Origin: Chelonoidis abingdonii | Taxonomy: Eukaryota > Chordata > Testudines > Testudinidae | Direction: 5' to 3' | DNA: 64,000 nt | Assembly: GCF_003597395.2 (NCBI RefSeq) | Contig: NC_133776.1 | Coordinates: 41,263,928-41,327,927, forward strand | Part shown: positions 60,423-64,000 of the stretch, piece by piece | Position numbering within the stretch: position 1 is the first letter of the stretch | Layout: each line of letters opens with the position of its first letter | Made by a program: the position numbers and the translations under genes | Notes under the pieces: generated by a model | Seen by the model: the letters and a program-made list of their open reading frames with translations, nothing else | Databases searched by the model: none | Told to the model about the DNA's origin: nothing

Positions 60423-62060
60423 TAAAAGCAGCAGAGAATCCTGTGGCACCTTATAGACTAACAGACGTTTTGGATCATGAGACTGTCCAGTTTGGCCGAT
60501 GTACATAGCAGAGGGGCATTGCTGGCATATGATGGCGTATATTACATTGGTGGACGTGCAGGTGAATGAACCGGTGATGGTGTGGCTGATCTGGTTAGGT
60601 CCTGTGATGGTGTCGCCTGGTGTAGATATGTGGGCAGAGTTGGCATCGGGGTTTGTTGCATGGATTGGTTCCTGAGCTAGAGCTACTATGGTGCGGTGTG
60701 CAGTTGCTGGTGAGAATACGTTTCAGGTTGGCAGGTTGTCTGTGGGCAAGGATTGGCCTGCCACCCAAGGCCTGTGAAAGTGTGGGATCATTGTCCAGGA
60801 TGGGTTGTAGATCCCTGATGATGCGTTGGAGGGGTTTTAGCTGGGGGCTGTATGTGATGGCCAGTGGAGTCCTGTTGGTTTCTTTCTTGGGTTTGTCTTG
60901 CAGTAGGAGGCTTCTGGTACACGTCTGGCTCTGTTGATCTGTTTCCTTATTTCCTCGTGCGGGTATTGTAGTTTTGAGAATGCTTGGTGGAGATTTTGTA
61001 GGTGTTGGTCTCTGTCTGAGGGGTTAGAGCAGATGCGGTTGTACCTCAGTGCTTGGCTGTAGACAATGGATCGTGTGATGTGCCCGGGATGGAAGCTGGA
61101 GGCATGAAGGTAGGCATAGCGGTCGGTAGGTTTTCGATATAGGGTGGTGTTAATGTGACCATCACTTATTTGCACCGTGGTGTCTAGAAAGTGGACCCTC
61201 CCGTGTAGATTGGTCCAGGCTGAGGTTGATGGTGGGGTGGAAGCTGTTGAAATCGTGGTGGAATTTTTCCAGAGTCTCCTTCCCATGGTCCAGATGATGA
61301 AGATGTCATCAATGTAGCGTAGTAGAGAAGGGGCGTGAGTGGACGAGAGCTGAGGAAGCGTTGTTCCAGGTCAGCCAATATGTGGGGCCATGCGGGTGCC
61401 CATAGCAGTGCACTGATCTGGAGATATATTGTCATCAAAATTTGAAATAGTTGTGTGTGAGTCATAAAGGCACAGAGCTCAGCAGCCAGTTGTGCTGTGG
61501 CATCATCAGGGATACTGTTCCTGACAGCTTGTATTCCATCTGTGTGTGGGATGTTTGTGTAGAGAGCCTCTAATCCATGGTGGCTAGGATGGTGTTTTCT
61601 GGGAGGTGACCAATGCATTGTAGTTTCCTCAGGAAATCAGTGGTGTCACGGAGATAGCTGGGAGTGCTGGTGGCATAGGGTCTGAGTAGAGAGTCCACAT
61701 ATCCAGACAGTCCTTCAGTGAGAGTGCCAATGCCGAGATGATGGGGCGTCCAGGATTTCCAGGTTTGTGGATCCTGGGTAGTAGATAGAATAACCCTGGT
61801 CTGAGGGGCTCTATCCAGGGTATGCATTGTTTGATTTGTTCCAGTGTTAGTGTAGGGAGTGTCCTGAGTAGATGGTGCAGTTTCTTAGTGATTCCTCAGT
61901 GGGATCTGACAGGGAAGTGGCCTGTAGAATTTGTATTGGAGAGTTGTCTGGCAGCCTCCTTTTGGTAGTCAGATCCCTGTTCATGCACATGATGACAACA
62001 GCACACACCTGAATCCTTCAGGATCAGCCTCTTTGATGATAATGTCAGGGTGTGCTGAGC
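60423..62060 (-). mobile_element. Penelope-like element, left (minus-strand) arm
   Basis: Minus-strand reading from about 62050: PDIIIKEAD, GIGTLTEGLSGYVDSLLRPY and YLRDTTDFLRK (61570-61827), LEALYTNIPHTDGIQAVRNS, DLEQRFLSSRPLTPLLY (61184-61618), then FLDTTVQISDGHINTTLYRK and SFHPGHITRSIVYSQALRYN (60837-61286), and on to CPSAMYIGQTGQ near 60490. These are the RT of Penelope-like elements and the start of the GIY-YIG endonuclease. The nuclease is deleted right after YIGQTGQS, joined to the 3' end sequence (CATGATCCAAAACGTCTG). Frameshifts separate the blocks; the YIDD codons persist at about 61300-61315. The arm ends TAAAAGCAGCAG at 60423. Confidence 0.9.
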
Positions 62061-63287
62061 TCTGAGGCTATGGATGGCACAGCACGGTTTGGGGACTATT
62101 TCAAATTTGATGACAATATATATCTCCAGATTTCAGTGCACTGCTATGGCACCCGCATGGCCCCACAATATGCCAATATTTTTATGGCTGACCTGGAACA
62201 ACGCTTCCTCAGCTCTCGTCCACTCACGCCCCTTCTCTACCTATGCTACATTGATGACATCTTCATCATCTGGACCCATGGGAAGGAGACTCTGGAAAAA
62301 TTCCACCACAGATTTCACAGCTTCCACCCCACCATCAACCTCAGCCTGGACCAATCTACACAGGAGGTCCACTTTCTAGACACCACGGTGCAAATAAGTG
62401 ATGGTCACATTAACACCACCCTATATCGAAAACCTACCGACCGCTATGCCTACCTTCATGCCTCCAGCTTCCATCCCGGGCACACATCACACGATCCATT
62501 GTCTACAGCCAAGCACTGAGGTACAACCGCATCTGCTCTAACCCCTCAGACAGAGACCAACACCTACAAAATCTCCACCAAGCATTCTCAAAACTACAAT
62601 ACCCGCACGAGGAAATAAGGAAACAGATCAACAGAGCCAGACGTGTACCCAGAAGCCTCCTACTGCAAGACAAACCCAAGAAAGAAACCAACAGGACTCC
62701 ACTGGCCATCACATACAGCCCCCAGCTAAAACCCCTCCAAACGCATCATCAGGGATCTACAACCCATCCTGGACAATGATCCCACACTTTCACAGGCCTT
62801 GGGTGGCAGGCCAATCCTTGCCCACAGACAACCTGCCAACCTGAAACGTATTCTCACCAGCAACTGCACACCGCACCATAGTAGCTCTAGCTCAGGAACC
62901 AATCCATGCAACAAACCTCGATGCCAACTCTGCCCACATATCTACACCGGCGACACCATCACAGGACCTAACCAGATCAGCCACACCATCACCGGTTCAT
63001 TCACCTGCACGTCCACCAATGTAATATACGCCATCATATGCCAGCAATGCCCCTCTGCTATGTATAGAACAGGGCCTCATCCTCCCTGATTGAACTAACC
63101 TCGTTATCTCTAGCTTGCTTGCTAGCATATATATACCTGCCCCTGGAAATTTCCACTACATTCATCTGACGAAGTGGGTATTCACCCACGAAAGCTCATG
63201 ATCCAAAACGTCTGTTAGTCTATAAGGTGCCACAGGATTCTCTGCTGCTTTTACAGATTCAGACTAACACGGCTACCCCTCTGATAC
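62061..63287 (+). mobile_element. Penelope-like element, right (plus-strand) arm
   Basis: From about 62095: YFKFDDNIYLQI, GTRMAPQYANIFMADLEQRF, the RT motif C YIDD at 62247-62258 (intact), FIIWTHGKETLE and FLDTTVQISDGHINTTLYRK. A frameshift near 62480 follows; then RRILTS-like and GTNPCNKPRCQLCPHIYTGD to CPSAMY (62799-63065). The GIY-YIG nuclease is deleted after CPSAMY and replaced by the 3' UTR (AGAACAGGGCCTCATCCTCC...). It ends GAAGTGGGTATTCACCCACG, GTGCCACAGGATTCTCTGCT and a further 34 nt (63254-63287). Together with the left arm it forms an inverted repeat; RT domain present, nuclease lost. Confidence 0.92.
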
Positions 63288-63639
63288 ATAATCAGCAATA
63301 CAGGTCCTGGCCCTTTGTTTTAGCAACAGGACTTCAAGTGTTTACAAAAGCACTGATAGCGTTAATATCAGGTATCAGGAAGGAAGCCTCATCCAGAGTC
63401 AGTCATAGGCTACCACCAAAAAAATAAGGATGAAGTAGTTTTGTGAAAGTCGATTAAAAGTCTCAGCCTATTCCTGGTCTCTGAATGGGAACAGTCACTG
63501 TCCTCTTCAAAGCTGTTTATTGCAGAAAAATGGGATATGATATTACAAGGCCAGTCATGCATCAGAATCCAAACAGTCTGCACCTAGCTGCTTAGTTCTC
63601 AAACAGAGAGCCTCTTAAGCCAAAGAGCTAATTCAGGCC

Positions 63640-64000
63640 CTCCATTCAAACTACTTGTGCAGATGTTTCATTACCTTCTGACCATTAAAGTGAACTTTTG
63701 ATAGCAATTGTGTCTATTTGCAATGTGTTTGGGTTAAGAGCTCTTTTCTTGGAACCGCAATACTGCATGTCCCATAAGGCTACGGTGGTACTCAGAACCA
63801 CTAAATGCTAAAGATAAACTCCACACTCAGCAGAGCACAGGGACCAGCTTCCATTTTTCTGCCCAGCTCTGCCTTCTAAAATTGTGTCATACTTTGAATG
63901 TCTGCAGTGCTCTTAAAGTACACATTCACCAAACAGCTCAGGGCAGAAGGACAAACTGTTTGTGCTTTATTGTCCCACGTCAAAGGGAAAGAAGGTTCAC
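63640..64000 (+). pseudogene. DIRS tyrosine recombinase pseudogene, cut by window end
   Basis: The reading in shifting frames shows LLTIK-like sequence, then IVSICNVFGLRALFLEPQYC (63700-63760) and ATVVLRTT, the block around the first catalytic Arg (pattern AITSARRVSELRAL). Here the position of that Arg reads Asn (SICNV), so the key residue is lost. LPFFCPALPS-like and LFVLYCPTSKGKK blocks follow to the window end. It parallels the copy at 6297-6640; both share GTTTGTGCTTTAT and TCAAAGGGAAAGAAGG. Confidence 0.65.

Larger units (their letters stand above)
60095..63400 (+). pseudogene. DIRS reverse transcriptase pseudogene (two parts)
   Basis: Part one, 60095-60420: TTILDLLQMEAIVPDLPLQ, then in the following frame RAVLDIQ-stop-LKRSMK, FKMETL-stop and EDCMTLDVKHAFLNILI, matching the DIRS pattern RAVLDLR-LN...FKMETL...SLDLKDAYxHxPI (motif A Asp present in LDVKHAF). 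A CAAA microsatellite (about 60194-60214) has expanded within it. Part two, 63288-63400: QYRSWPFVLATGLQVFTKAL, matching the QF-LPFGLxxAPRVFTK block. The YLDD catalytic block is not readable. The gap is the Penelope insertion. Multiple stops. Confidence 0.65.
59702..64000 (+). mobile_element. DIRS-type retrotransposon, split by Penelope pair, runs off window
   Basis: DIRS RT coding sequence is readable at 60095-60420 and resumes at about 63288, directly beyond the Penelope-like pair. Tyrosine recombinase coding sequence follows from about 63640 to the window end. The left limit is uncertain: 59702-60090 is unassigned and may be gag or leader. The short distance (about 250 bp) between the end of the readable RT and the recombinase implies deletion of most of the RNase H region. 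The same family is seen at 6215-7080. Confidence 0.65.

Noticed and set aside
1..64000. CRISPR array, operon, ribosome-binding sites or phage-like module
   Set aside because: The window is vertebrate-like repetitive DNA with no regularly spaced short repeats and no bacterial gene organisation.

Overview
The window looks like non-coding nuclear DNA of a sauropsid, most likely a turtle. I found no host protein-coding exon, rRNA or functional tRNA gene. The open reading frames are short; the few above 150 codons lie inside repeats or antisense to them. The turtle inference rests on the repeat types present: CR1 LINEs ending in a short TTCTATGAT-like tail, a tRNA-derived SINE with a CR1-like tail, PIF/Harbinger elements with GTCTACACT termini, GC-rich hAT MITEs, Penelope-like elements and DIRS-type retrotransposons. 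These families were recognised from memory, without a database search.

Layout. 1-5 kb: mostly unassigned DNA, a MIR-like fragment and two GTCTACAC-type MITEs. 5.2-7.1 kb: a hAT MITE, an L2 scrap and a decayed DIRS tyrosine recombinase, with a 203-bp duplicated block either side of a single N (probable assembly artefact). 7-13 kb: old palindromic repeats, two MITEs and a Penelope scrap. 13.4-15.35 kb: a 1.9-kb Harbinger derivative with a Myb/SANT-like gene remnant. 15.9-17.1 kb: L2. 19.3-20.0 kb: CR1. 20-29.7 kb: largely unassigned. 29.8-31.2 kb: an LTR-like repeat interrupted by CR1 and hAT insertions. 34.4-35.6 kb: a CR1 reverse-transcriptase pseudogene. 37-48.4 kb: two Tc1/mariner-like MITEs, several hAT elements (two nested pairs), a tiny fold-back Penelope insertion and an LTR.

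51.9-64 kb is the densest part: a minus-strand CR1; an LTR (from 53981) split by a 4.2-kb two-gene Harbinger that itself carries a SINE; then a DIRS element running off the window end and split by a 2.9-kb inverted pair of Penelope-like elements.

There is no operon-like or cooperative gene system here. The elements are decayed and their relationship is one of successive insertion. The most interesting observation is that both sizeable Penelope insertions (44.5 kb and 60.4-63.3 kb) are head-to-head inverted pairs with 11-12-bp target duplications, in which one arm runs 34-39 nt further at its 3' end than the other.
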